Positions 20,048 to 28,610 are shown, counted from the first letter of the stretch. The stretch is 64,000 nucleotides of DNA from Cryobacterium gelidum (GCF_004403985.1 NZ_SOHL01000030.1:118039-182038); one strand, 5' to 3'. Notes: generated by a model not told the origin, from the letters alone. Numbers and translations are program-made.

Positions 20048-21535
20048 TTAAGCGGCTGGGCGGCCGACGTAGGGCGCGACGGCCCAGGACGACCAGATGC
20101 TGTGCACGCGCACGCTGGCCGACGGGTTCGGGGCTTCGAGAATCTGACCGTCGCCCGCGTAAATCGCTACGTGATAGTAGTTGCCCGGGCTGCCCCAAAA
20201 CACCAGGTCGCCCACCTGCACCTGGGCGAAGGAGACAAGGGTGCCCTGCTGAGCCATGGTGTTGTACTGGTTCGTGGCCGAGTGGGAGCCGATGTACACA
20301 CCAGCCGCTGCGTAGGCAGCCTTGGTCAGACCGGAGCAGTCCCAGGAGTCGGGGCCGGAGCCACCGAGGACGTAGCGGTCACCGAGCTGAGCGCGGGCGA
20401 ACGTGAGCGCGGTGTCAACGATGCTCGCAGTGGGCGCGGGAGCCAGCGCGGTTGGCGGCAGTGCGGCGGCGGGTGTAACCGGCACGACACGGGCGGGCGG
20501 CGTGATCGGGGCGGCGGGCACGACCGGGGCGGGCGGCACGACGCCGACGGCCGGCACGACCGGGGCGGCCGGCACGACCGTAGCGGGCTGCCCTACTGGG
20601 GCGGGCTGCCCGAGACCGAAGCCTGATCCGGAACGCGAAGCGGAACCGGAGCCAACGGGGGCACGCGGGGCTCGCGCCGCTGCGGCCTCCGCTACCGCGG
20701 CAGCTGAGGCCTGCGCCTGGGCGAACGCGCGGGCCGCAGCGGCCGCCTCCTCGGCGGCGTGAAGGCTGCGTTCGGCCTCGACCGTGGTGTCTTTGAGCAG
20801 TGCCAGCTGTTCGAACAACTCGCTCGACCTGCGCTGCTGGGTGTCGTATGCCGTCTGCGCGGCGATGGAACTGGCAGCGGCCGCCTCAAAGGTGGTCTTG
20901 GACTCGTTGGCGAGACGCTCCCGTTCCGTGGTCGCCGATGCGGCCTGCTGGCCGAGGGATTCGGCCGCGTTCTTGTCTTGCACGGCCTCGGTGTAGATCC
21001 GCTCGGATTGCTCGCTGAGTTTGCTGGCGGTGCCGAGCTGGCCCAGCAGGTCGTCTGCGCTGTTACCGTTCAGAAACAGGTTGAGCGACAGACCATTGGC
21101 GCCAGATTTTGCGAGGTGCGCGGCGATCAGGCCGGCGCGCATCTTCGATATCGCCGCCGTGGCTTGGGCCGCTTCCGCCTGTTTACCGAGGCTGGATTCG
21201 CGCGTGGTGGCGGCGTCCAGGGCGTCCTGCGTCACTCGGTATGCCTCGGCCGCAATCTGCGCGGTCGTCACGGCCTTCGCGGCTCGGGTTGCCAGACCGT
21301 CGAGCAATTCGCCGAGAGTCGCGATTTCGGCCTGCTTGGTCAACTCGTTCTGCTTTGCCTTTTCAACGTCGTTCCAGCTTGGGTAGTCCGGCGCAGCAAA
21401 GGCCGCGCCGCCGGCGGCGGCAACGGATGCTGTGACCGCCGAGACCGCGCCGATGGCCACGGCGGAGAGCAGCCGTTTCGACGTCGCGTGCACTCGTGCA
21501 CTCGCGGACGTGGAATCTGAGGTGTTCTTAGCCAA
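20048..21535 (-). CDS. NlpC/P60 (C40) peptidoglycan endopeptidase with N-terminal coiled coil
   Basis: The 495-residue secreted hydrolase has a signal peptide (about 10-46, ending AAGGAAFAA). A long Ala/Gln/Glu coiled coil (about 50-265) begins with YPSWNDVEKAK. A Pro/Val/Ala linker with many PAAPVVPA-like units follows, then a C-terminal NlpC/P60 domain with the catalytic Cys in DSWDCSGLTKAAYA and His in YYHVAIYAGDG. The TTG start at 21535 has GGGGAG upstream and overlaps the stop of the preceding M23 gene by 8 bp, which suggests translational coupling. Likely role: daughter-cell separation or wall remodelling. Confidence 0.9.
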   Translation of the reverse strand: MAKNTSDSTSASARVHATSKRLLSAVAIGAVSAVTASVAAAGGAAFAAPDYPSWNDVEKAKQNELTKQAEIATLGELLDGLATRAAKAVTTAQIAAEAYRVTQDALDAATTRESSLGKQAEAAQATAAISKMRAGLIAAHLAKSGANGLSLNLFLNGNSADDLLGQLGTASKLSEQSERIYTEAVQDKNAAESLGQQAASATTERERLANESKTTFEAAAASSIAAQTAYDTQQRRSSELFEQLALLKDTTVEAERSLHAAEEAAAAARAFAQAQASAAAVAEAAAARAPRAPVGSGSASRSGSGFGLGQPAPVGQPATVVPAAPVVPAVGVVPPAPVVPAAPITPPARVVPVTPAAALPPTALAPAPTASIVDTALTFARAQLGDRYVLGGSGPDSWDCSGLTKAAYAAAGVYIGSHSATNQYNTMAQQGTLVSFAQVQVGDLVFWGSPGNYYHVAIYAGDGQILEAPNPSASVRVHSIWSSWAVAPYVGRPAA

Positions 21536-22919
21536 GTGATGCTCCCCGATCGGCCATGAATGGAACCGGATTGATACGGTTTCCACCAATCCACACTTCG
21601 AAGTGCAGGTGGCACCCCTGGGCGGCTCCGGTGTCACCGGAGCTGGCGATGAGCTGCCCGGCGGACACCGACTGGCCGACGCGTACGTTGTAGCCGCCGT
21701 CCTCGATGTGGGCGTAGCCGGTCGAAACGTTGTCGCCGTGGCTGATCTTCACGAAGTTGCCGTATGTGCCGAGAGCGCCGGCCCAGGTGACGACGCCGGC
21801 GCGGGCAGCATAGAGCGGTGCGCCACATCCGGTTCCGAGGTCGGTGGCGTAGTGGAAACTTCCGCTGCACTGGCCGCTACTGCCGCAAATGGTCGACCGG
21901 GGGCCGTAGCCGCCGGTGATGCGCCCGCTGGCCGGAACGCTCCAACCAGACATGCTCACCGACCCGGCAGAGCTACCGGACACCCCGGAGCCACCGGAGC
22001 TCGCGGCTGCTGCTTCAGCTGCGGCAGCGGCCGCCCGTACCGCTGCCGCTCTGGCCGCTGCTTCAGCGGCAACCCGAACGGCTTCAAGTCGAGCACGTTC
22101 CGCGACACCGGCTTCGTACCCGGCCGTCGTCGTGGCCTGGGCATCGCGCATGAACTGCAGCTGCTGCTCCAGTTCAACGCTCTTGGCTTCGGACTCGGCG
22201 AGGGCGTTCGCTGCGGCCTGAGCCGCAGCCTGAGCCGCGGACAGCGCCAGCTCGGCGGCGACGCGCAGGGTTTCACGTTCGGCCTGGGCGACCTTGGCCT
22301 GATCACTGAGTGACTGGGCATTGTTCGTGGCGGTCTGCGCCGATTCGTAGACGTCGGCACTGCGCTCGACCAGCTTGCTCATATTGCCCAATTTCGCCAG
22401 CAGCAGGTCGGCATCGGCGCCGTCACCCTCGCCTTCGAGAAACAGGTTCACGCTGAGGTCGGTTCCGCCGGTGCGGTAGAGCTGAGCGGCGAGCTGGCCG
22501 GCCTGCGTGGTGGCGGCTTCCGCTGTGGCCTTGCTGGCGTCTGCCTGCGTCTGAATGTCTGCGGCGCGGCGGGCGGCGTCGTCGAACTCTTGCTGGGCAA
22601 CTTCGAGTTCGTTGGCGCTCTTCTCGGCGGCGGCCCGGGTCTCTTGCTCCTGCGCCTGCAGGCCGGCGATGAGATTCTCGATAGCGGACACCTGCGCGGC
22701 GGCCGAGACCGTGTTCGCCTTGGCATTCTGCAGGTCTTGCCACGAGGGGTATTCGAGGGCCTGCGCCGGAGCGACCGGGTTCACGAGGGTCAGCAGAAGG
22801 GTCATAGCCGCCAGGATGCTGGTCAGCGCCAGGGTGTGTCGTGGCCAGCGATTGGCAATACGTGAGCGGCGGGCGGGCACGAAAGCCCCACGGCCGATCA
22901 CGGTTTTAGTACGAATCAT
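21528..22919 (-). CDS. M23 peptidoglycan endopeptidase with N-terminal coiled coil
   Basis: The 463-residue secreted metallopeptidase has a signal peptide (about 1-55, ending APAQA). An Ala-rich coiled coil (about 56-300) begins with YPSWQDLQNAK, and a Gly/Ser linker follows. The C-terminal LytM domain has zinc ligands in HYATDLGTGCG and HLHFEVWIGG. The coiled coil resembles that of the neighbouring NlpC/P60 protein, so the two probably arose by duplication and exchange of the catalytic domain. PcsB/RipC-like activation by FtsEX is possible but not shown. The 257 bp upstream carry no recognised c-di-AMP riboswitch. Confidence 0.9.
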   Translation of the reverse strand: MIRTKTVIGRGAFVPARRSRIANRWPRHTLALTSILAAMTLLLTLVNPVAPAQALEYPSWQDLQNAKANTVSAAAQVSAIENLIAGLQAQEQETRAAAEKSANELEVAQQEFDDAARRAADIQTQADASKATAEAATTQAGQLAAQLYRTGGTDLSVNLFLEGEGDGADADLLLAKLGNMSKLVERSADVYESAQTATNNAQSLSDQAKVAQAERETLRVAAELALSAAQAAAQAAANALAESEAKSVELEQQLQFMRDAQATTTAGYEAGVAERARLEAVRVAAEAAARAAAVRAAAAAAEAAAASSGGSGVSGSSAGSVSMSGWSVPASGRITGGYGPRSTICGSSGQCSGSFHYATDLGTGCGAPLYAARAGVVTWAGALGTYGNFVKISHGDNVSTGYAHIEDGGYNVRVGQSVSAGQLIASSGDTGAAQGCHLHFEVWIGGNRINPVPFMADRGASLG

Positions 22920-23176
22920 TGTTTCCCAACAGGCTTAAAGCAGTCGCGACGTGCGCCGGAGCAGATTCTTCACAGTAACAAGTTGGGCGCCATTCGCCCA
23001 GTCTTCCTGCCGAATCTAACCCGCCAAGTGCAGCGTGGCCCGCATATTTGCGGGCGCGGTGCGAACCACGATCGCAAAGCCCCTTCCATTTGGGCAGATG
23101 TTCCGCGCGTCGATTTGGCCTTCGCCCCACAAGACCGTATGCTTACTTTTCGGCAGCCATGAACCTTATGGCTCAC

Positions 23177-23249
23177 GGCCCCATCGTTTAGCGGCCTAGG
23201 ACGGCGCCCTTTCACGGCGTTAACACGGGTTCGAATCCCGTTGGGGCTA
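23177..23249 (+). tRNA. tRNA-Glu (anticodon TTC)
   Basis: The cloverleaf is complete, with a seven-pair acceptor stem that includes a G-T closing pair, the anticodon loop CTTTCAC, and T-arm ACGGG/CCCGT with loop TTCGAAT. CCA is not encoded. Confidence 0.96.
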
Positions 23250-23347
23250 CGCAAACAGCACGTGTACGTAGAGTAAATGAAAAAGTAACAAAAAAATAGA
23301 ATAGTCTTACCACGTGCCTCGCACACAGCTTCACAGTTTTACATCGA

Positions 23348-23421
23348 GGCCCTGTAGCGCAGTTGGTTAGCGCGCCGCCCTGTCACGGCGGAGGTCGCCG
23401 GTTCAAGTCCGGTCAGGGTCG
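23348..23421 (+). tRNA. tRNA-Asp (anticodon GTC)
   Basis: The acceptor stem pairs GGCCCTG with CAGGGTC (one G-T), the anticodon loop is CTGTCAC, and the T-loop is TTCAAGT. CCA is not encoded. A T-tailed terminator follows. Confidence 0.96.
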
Positions 23422-23431
23422 CAAAGGCACT

Positions 23432-23458
23432 AGCCCTTTCGAAAGGAAGGGCTTTTTT
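23432..23458 (+). terminator. Rho-independent terminator after tRNA-Asp
   Basis: The stem AGCCCTT/AAGGGCT (23432-23438 with 23447-23453) is followed by a run of T residues. Confidence 0.9.
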
Positions 23459-23489
23459 CCTTAGAAGAAGCGTTTTGACGCATCTTTGG

Positions 23490-23565
23490 GGCCCTGTAGC
23501 TCAGTTGGTAGAGCGTTCGACTGAAAATCGAAAGGTCACCGGATCGACGCCGGTCGGGGCCACCA
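23490..23565 (+). tRNA. tRNA-Phe (anticodon GAA), CCA encoded
   Basis: The acceptor stem GGCCCTG pairs with CGGGGCC, with one T-G. The anticodon loop is CTGAAAA. The T-arm stem ACCGG/CCGGT encloses the loop ATCGACG, so position 54 is A instead of the near-universal T. The 3' CCA is encoded (23563-23565), unlike in the two neighbouring tRNAs. Confidence 0.94.
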
Positions 23566-23567
23566 CC

Positions 23568-23603
23568 GCCACTCCTCAGGAAGAACTGGGGAGTGGCTTT
23601 TTT
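23568..23603 (+). terminator. Rho-independent terminator after tRNA-Phe
   Basis: The stem GCCACTCC/GGAGTGGC (23568-23575 with 23590-23597) is followed by six T residues. Confidence 0.92.
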
Positions 23604-23716
23604 ATGCCCGTTTCGAGGCTCCGTTTCGCCCTCGCACGCTGCCTGCGAGCGCTGGGTAAATCAGGGACCACCAGTACATATTGTTGTTTTTGCCCGTCTA
23701 CACCCAGACTGGGTGC

Positions 23717-24646
23717 ATGAAGACAATGACGTTACCGAATACACACTTCGAAGTTTCGAATATAGTTCTCGGGCTGATGCGGATCGTGCCTCTCACCAAT
23801 CAGGAGATCCAGTCCCTGGTTGGAGCATCCCGAGACGTCGGCATAAACTTTTTCGATCACGCCGACGTGTACGGCAGCGAACCCCACGAGTGCGAGCGAC
23901 GTTTCGGCGACGCGGTGACGTTTTCACCGGAGGAGCGGGCACGTGTCGCCCTGCAGTCGAAGGTCGGCATTCGATCGGGCTTCTGGGACTTCTCCAAGGA
24001 GCACATTCTTCGGTCGGTCGACGAATCGCTCAAGGCCTTGAAGACCGACTATCTCGACCTGCTGCTGCTGCACCGCCCGGACGCACTGGTGGAACCCGAC
24101 GAGGTGGCCGCGGCCTTCAACATTTTGCACGATGCGGGAAAAGTGCGCAATTTCGGCGTCTCGAATCACACTCCCGGGCAGGTCGAGTTGCTGAAGCATT
24201 CGGTGGCGCAGCCGCTCATCGTCAACCAGGTGCAATTGAGCATCACGCATGCGCCGCTGATCGCCGCCGGAGTTTCGGCCAACATGGCCGGCCTCGACCA
24301 GTCCATCGACCGGGACAACGGCATTCTCGACTATTGCCGGCTCAACAACATCACACTTCAGGCGTGGTCACCCTTTCAGAAGGGATTCTTCGACGGCATT
24401 TTTCTGAACGATCGAGAAAACTACGCTGCGTTGAACGATGTCATCGATGACCTCGCGCGAACCTACGATGCTCCCGCGGCTGCCATCGCCGTAGCCTGGA
24501 TTACTCGTCATCCTGCCCACATGCAGGTAGTGCTCGGGACGACCAGCGTGCGACACCTTCTCGAATCGGCCGCGGGGTCTGACATTCCCCTCACCAGGGA
24601 AGAATGGTATCGACTCTTCACCGCCGCCGGACATATCTTGCCGTAG
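23717..24646 (+). CDS. Aldo/keto reductase (YdhF-like)
   Basis: The 309-residue NAD(P)H-dependent oxidoreductase has a TIM-barrel fold. It shows the catalytic region FFDHADVYGS with Asp and Tyr, the active-site Lys in LQSKVGIR, and the His in LLLLHRPDALVEPDEV. The segment GKVRNFGVSNHTPGQVELL and the barrel end QLSITH resemble the YdhF subgroup. I chose the ATG at 23717 because homologues begin near MTLPNT; the longer frame from 23681 is not protein-like. Substrate unknown. Confidence 0.92.
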   Translation: MKTMTLPNTHFEVSNIVLGLMRIVPLTNQEIQSLVGASRDVGINFFDHADVYGSEPHECERRFGDAVTFSPEERARVALQSKVGIRSGFWDFSKEHILRSVDESLKALKTDYLDLLLLHRPDALVEPDEVAAAFNILHDAGKVRNFGVSNHTPGQVELLKHSVAQPLIVNQVQLSITHAPLIAAGVSANMAGLDQSIDRDNGILDYCRLNNITLQAWSPFQKGFFDGIFLNDRENYAALNDVIDDLARTYDAPAAAIAVAWITRHPAHMQVVLGTTSVRHLLESAAGSDIPLTREEWYRLFTAAGHILP

Positions 24647-24676
24647 TGAGGCCCCAGAAACCCTTGGCGGTAAAAA

Positions 24677-26575
24677 ATGGATGTATCACTCGGTCTGCTC
24701 ACTCTCGTCGTCGTCGTCTGCGCGGCCAGCGCCCTCGCTAGACACTTGAACCTGTCCGTTCCGCTCCTGCTGGTAGTCGTCGGTGTAATCGGCTCGTACC
24801 TGCCGTTCATTCCAGTGGTGAAGCTGGATCCGGAACTGGTGTTGGTGGGAATTCTTCCTCCGCTGCTCTACGCCGCCGCCATCCGTACCTCTCTGGTCGA
24901 GTTCCGCACAAACCTGCGTTCTATCGGCCTGCTGTCGGTCGGTTACGTTATTTTCGGTACCGTGGCCATCGGCCTGATCGTCTGGTGGCTGCTGCCGGAG
25001 ATTCCCCTGGCTGCGGCGTTCGCCCTGGGCGCGGTGGTGGCCCCGCCGGATGCCGTGGCGGCGACCACGATTGCCCGCCGCGTCGGGCTACCGCGCAGGG
25101 TGGTGAGTCTTCTGGAGGGTGAGTCGCTGGTCAACGATGCGACCGCACTGGTGCTTCTTCGCACGGCGATCGTTGCGATTGGCGGTAGCGTCACCGTCTG
25201 GCAAGTGGCGTCAGACCTCGCTTTTGCCGCCGGTGGAGGTGTCATCGTCGGCTTGATCGCGGCGTGGCTCCTGCTGCAGATCCGAAAACGGGTACGCAAC
25301 GTGGCCATAAACACGTCTATGTCTCTGGCGGCCCCGTTCGTGGCCTATCTCCCCGCCGAGGGGATCAATGCATCGGGCGTGTTGGCCGTCGTCGTGGCCG
25401 GCCTCGTGATCGGCACGAAGACGCCCGCCATGCCGGGCGGCGCCTCGCGATTGAGCCAGCGCAGCAACTGGGCTACGGTGCAGTTCTTGCTCGAGAACTC
25501 CGTCTTTCTGCTGATCGGGTTACAGGTGCGGTCGGTCATCGAAGCCACCTCCGGCGACTCACTCGGTGCCGCGCGAATCTGGGGCGCCTGCGCTGTCATA
25601 CTCGTCGCGGTTCTCCTGTTGCGCCCGATTTGGGTGTTCCCCGCGATTTATCTACCGCGCCTGATACCCAAAATTCGGAAGGCCGACCCCGCGCCGCCCT
25701 GGCAGTTGCCCGCCATAGTGTCATGGGCCGGCATGCGCGGTGTGGTCACCCTGGCTGCGGTCTTCGCCCTGCCAGAAGACGTGGCACACCGTCCCGTCCT
25801 TGTCCTCGCGGCCCTGGGGGTAGTGGCCGGAACGCTTGTTGTGCAGGGCCTCAGCCTGCCGTGGCTGGTACGCATCCTGGGTGTACGCGGACCAGATACG
25901 AAAGCGGATGCGCTCAGCCAGGCCGCTCTGATGGATCAGGCAACCGCCGCCGGGATCGAAAACCTGCGTCGGCACGGCCGGCCCGACGATCCTCCGGAGG
26001 TGCTCGACATGCTCGAACGCCGCACGCAGGAACGCAACCGGGCGGCATGGGAGCGCCTCGGACGTTCGGAGCTCGCAGACCGCACTCCCAGCAAGCGCTA
26101 CGTACAGTTACGGCTGCTCATGCTCGACGCGGAGCGGGCCAGGGTCTTGAAACTCCGCCGTACCGGCGAGTACGCTCACGAGGTGATCGGTGAAGTGCTT
26201 GAGATGCTCGATGTCGAGGAATCCATGTTGGATTCCTCGTCCGAAGACATCGGTGTCGACTTACGCGCCGAGACCCAACCCGCGGCCCGGCCCGACACCG
26301 CTGGAGTCCCGCTGGGAGCGGGCGGCTGCGAGCATTTACGGGCCGTCGGTGAACATCCAGTGCCGCAGGACCCGGAGTGCAGCGACTGTGTGCGCGAGGG
26401 CACCAGCCCGGTGCATCTTCGAATGTGCCTGCTGTGCGGAAACGTGGGGTGCTGCGATTCATCCGTCGGTCAGCACGCGACCAGGCATTTCCGGGAGACC
26501 GGCCACCCCATCATGTGCAGCGCCGAGCCGCGGGAATTATGGCGTTGGTGCTACATTGACGAGCTTCTCGGCTAA
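24677..26575 (+). CDS. CPA1 Na+/H+ antiporter fused to a UBP-type zinc finger
   Basis: The first about 410 residues form a 12-13 helix cation/proton antiporter of the NhaP/NHE class, with ALGAVVAPPDAVAATTIARR and the core acidic motif EGESLVNDATALVLL. A charged helical region follows (about 420-540). Residues 550-632 form a UBP-type zinc finger with the pattern CEHL, CSDC, CLLCGNVGCC and H-rich HATRH...TGHP, ending EPRELWRWCYIDE. In eukaryotes this finger binds the ubiquitin C-terminus; in a bacterium its ligand is unknown. The stop codon overlaps that of the opposing Gdx gene. Confidence 0.92.
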   Translation: MDVSLGLLTLVVVVCAASALARHLNLSVPLLLVVVGVIGSYLPFIPVVKLDPELVLVGILPPLLYAAAIRTSLVEFRTNLRSIGLLSVGYVIFGTVAIGLIVWWLLPEIPLAAAFALGAVVAPPDAVAATTIARRVGLPRRVVSLLEGESLVNDATALVLLRTAIVAIGGSVTVWQVASDLAFAAGGGVIVGLIAAWLLLQIRKRVRNVAINTSMSLAAPFVAYLPAEGINASGVLAVVVAGLVIGTKTPAMPGGASRLSQRSNWATVQFLLENSVFLLIGLQVRSVIEATSGDSLGAARIWGACAVILVAVLLLRPIWVFPAIYLPRLIPKIRKADPAPPWQLPAIVSWAGMRGVVTLAAVFALPEDVAHRPVLVLAALGVVAGTLVVQGLSLPWLVRILGVRGPDTKADALSQAALMDQATAAGIENLRRHGRPDDPPEVLDMLERRTQERNRAAWERLGRSELADRTPSKRYVQLRLLMLDAERARVLKLRRTGEYAHEVIGEVLEMLDVEESMLDSSSEDIGVDLRAETQPAARPDTAGVPLGAGGCEHLRAVGEHPVPQDPECSDCVREGTSPVHLRMCLLCGNVGCCDSSVGQHATRHFRETGHPIMCSAEPRELWRWCYIDELLG

Positions 26576-26946
26576 CGTGTGCTCGTCGACACCCTGGAAG
26601 AACCATCACCGAGGGCTGCGGCCTTGGACGGGGTGTCGACGAGCTTGAGGCCGACGATGCAGCCGATGAGCGCGACGAGTAGCGCGATCTTCAGCCAGGA
26701 CACACTGGTATCCCCGCTGACCATCGCCCACGTCACCGTCAGGGCTGCACCGATGCCTACCCACACGGCGTAGGCCGTTCCGATCGGAATTTCGCGCATC
26801 GCCCAGGCCAGGCCTGCCATGCTGAGTACGAGTGCGCCACCAAAAATGATGCTCGGCCACAGTTTTGTGAAGCCCTCTGATTTTCCCAGGGCTGTCGCCC
26901 AGACCGCCTCGAGCACCCCAGACACAATTAGCAGAATCCACGACAT
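26572..26946 (-). CDS. gdx: SugE/Gdx-type small multidrug resistance family exporter
   Basis: The 124-residue protein has four membrane helices. It shows the SMR glutamate in SGVLEAVWATALGKSEG (near residue 14) and the Gdx-type segment MREIPIGTAYAVWVGIGAALTV. Known Gdx proteins are guanidinium/H+ antiporters that work as antiparallel dimers. A guanidine-III riboswitch candidate sits immediately upstream and supports guanidinium as the substrate. GAGGAG precedes the ATG. The C-terminal tail of about 19 residues is longer than usual. Its stop shares bases with the stop of the converging antiporter gene (CTAA). Confidence 0.92.
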   Translation of the reverse strand: MSWILLIVSGVLEAVWATALGKSEGFTKLWPSIIFGGALVLSMAGLAWAMREIPIGTAYAVWVGIGAALTVTWAMVSGDTSVSWLKIALLVALIGCIVGLKLVDTPSKAAALGDGSSRVSTSTR

Positions 26947-26960
26947 GGTTCACACTCCTC

Positions 26961-27001
26961 GGCCAGTCTTGTCGCGTTCCGGGTACTGATCCATCGTCCG
27001 G
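26961..27001 (-). promoter_or_regulatory. Guanidine-III (ykkC-III) riboswitch candidate
   Basis: On the gdx strand the element reads CCGGACGA, then TGGATCAGTA, then CCCGG, then the conserved GACAAGAC followed by TGGCC. This is the order of the known guanidine-III class: CCGG pairs with the CCCGG segment as a pseudoknot, and GGxTCAGT pairs with ACTGGCC (one bulged A, one T-G). The 3' strand of the stem abuts the GAGGAG ribosome site of gdx, so ligand binding could control translation. Recognised by eye, not by covariance search. Confidence 0.82.
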
Positions 27002-27077
27002 GGCCGCGTTCCACGACCTGTTTTGACCGTAGCCACCCCCACTGGGCAACGCCTGTGCAGCACTGAGCGCAGAGCGA

Positions 27078-28127
27078 CTACGCGATGAAGGCCCGATAGG
27101 CCACGTCGTTCGCGCGGAGTACCCGCAGTACGTTTTGGTAGCCGAGCTTCTGCAAGTCAGCATCCGTCCACCCTCGCCGGGACAGCTCAATAAACAGGTT
27201 CGGGTATTCCGACACGTTGGCCAGGCCGACCGGCATGTCTGCACAGCCGTCAAAGTCGCCGCCGAGACCGATGTGATCGACGCCAGCCACGCTGCGGGCG
27301 TGCTCGACGTGGTCGGCAACGTGCGCCACCGTGACGACCGGTTTCTCACCAACCGAACCGCCGTCCTCCCAGCGTCGGTAGTCGGCGGAAATGAACGCCG
27401 GCACGAAGGTGATCATCTGCACACCGTCGTTGGCGGCGAGCCGGGTGAGTATCGCATCCGGAATGTTGCGCGGGTGCGGATTGAGGGCAAAACACGAAGA
27501 GTGGCTGAAGAGAAGGGGCAGCGTTGTGGCGTCGAGGGCGTCCTGCATCGCGGCAGCTGAAACGTGCGAGAGGTCGACCATGATACCGATGCGGTTCATC
27601 TCCGCGATGACGGCCCGGCCACGCTCATTGAGGCCGTTGTGGATCACCTCGCCGACAGCTGCGTCCGCCCACGCCGTGGACGAGTTCCAGGTCAGTGTCA
27701 TGTAGCGCACGCCAAGCCGGGCGTACTCGCGCAGTACCGCGAGTGAGTTGTTCATCTGGTTACCCCCCTCGACCCCCAGAAGCGACGCAATTCTTCCGCT
27801 CTGCTGCGCATGCGCAACGTCGTCGGCAGTGACAGCTCGTTCGAAAACATCGGGGTAGGCCGCAATCAGGCGGTGAACGAAGTCGATTTGCTCGAGCGTC
27901 GCTTGCACCGCATCGGAACCCTCAAGGTCGGTGTGCACCCACACGGACCAGAACTGGCCCTGTACCCCTCCTCGACGCAACTTGGGGACATCCGTTTGCA
28001 ACTGACTACGCCCCGAATCAGGCTCGGAGTCCAGCCCGGTAACGGAATAGTCCCGACGCTCACGGCAGGCCCAGGCAAGGTCGTTGTGCCCGTCAATAAC
28101 GGCAAATTTCGGAATTCTTGCGGTCAT
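27078..28127 (-). CDS. Membrane dipeptidase, peptidase family M19
   Basis: The 349-residue protein is a zinc dipeptidase with a TIM-barrel fold. Metal-binding motifs are visible: DGHNDLAW near 11-18, the Glu of LGVEGG, the His of VDLSHVS and FSHSSC, and GLGGDFDG. I chose the ATG at 28127 because GGGAAGAG lies upstream; the frame continues further back without protein-like sequence. There is no clear signal peptide, so it is probably cytoplasmic. It may process dipeptides, including D-amino-acid ones. Confidence 0.92.
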   Translation of the reverse strand: MTARIPKFAVIDGHNDLAWACRERRDYSVTGLDSEPDSGRSQLQTDVPKLRRGGVQGQFWSVWVHTDLEGSDAVQATLEQIDFVHRLIAAYPDVFERAVTADDVAHAQQSGRIASLLGVEGGNQMNNSLAVLREYARLGVRYMTLTWNSSTAWADAAVGEVIHNGLNERGRAVIAEMNRIGIMVDLSHVSAAAMQDALDATTLPLLFSHSSCFALNPHPRNIPDAILTRLAANDGVQMITFVPAFISADYRRWEDGGSVGEKPVVTVAHVADHVEHARSVAGVDHIGLGGDFDGCADMPVGLANVSEYPNLFIELSRRGWTDADLQKLGYQNVLRVLRANDVAYRAFIA

Positions 28128-28610
28128 GTGCACTCTTCCCGGCAATCGATGCGCTTTGCCCAGCCTAGGACCCCCACTATCGGGCATTTTGGAGCGCTCG
28201 GACGGTGACGACTTCCGGCGCCATGCGCCGTATTCGTGCCCGCCACGCCAGGCCACGGGCGGGAGTAGTCGTTCGTCGGATTCGCACTCTTCTGCCACCT
28301 CCCCTTCGCAGGGGATATTGACCCTCATAAAGGTGACTGCGCCGCCGACTTGAATCGGGGTACTCTCTGCCAGTAAGTTGCTGAGAAAGAATCATTTTCG
28401 TACGCCGCCCGCCACGACAAGTGCCAGCATCGGCAGACTGTCACTTTAACCCCTCTGTTCCTGTCAACCCGACTGCAGGGAATGCCAACGTGATATCCAC
28501 TCCGTCTCGCCAATCCACCGTCAGAATCAACTTCGCAGATTCGTGTTACACCACACTCGGCCAATTGCCTGTGGCGGCGCTGTCACGTTCGACCGCAGGG
28601 GAGACAACGC
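28128..28610. other. 483-bp divergent spacer before the polysaccharide locus
   Basis: No coding sequence is supported here. It must hold the divergent promoters of the dipeptidase and the sugar transferase. It also contains one copy of the CTGCAGG motif described at 28460. Otherwise nothing distinct was seen. Confidence 0.6.
28460..28486 (+). repeat. Copy 1 of the polysaccharide-locus spacer motif
   Basis: The bases CCTGTCAACCCGACTGCAGG followed by GAATGCC nearly repeat at 32004 and, with more change, at 41189. Here the motif lies 124 bp upstream of the sugar transferase start. The centre CTGCAG is palindromic. Confidence 0.6.

Noticed and set aside
22920..23176. Possible c-di-AMP (ydaO) riboswitch before the wall hydrolase genes
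   Set aside because: Such switches often precede these genes in actinobacteria, but the conserved core segments could not be found in this 257-bp leader.
23593..24450. Long plus-strand frame of 285 codons across the aldo/keto reductase
   Set aside because: It is the shadow of the reductase in another frame; its Arg/Gly/His-rich composition is not protein-like.
28177..28395. 72-codon minus-strand frame upstream of the dipeptidase
   Set aside because: It is Arg-rich with no ribosome site and no family resemblance; it probably lies in promoter DNA.
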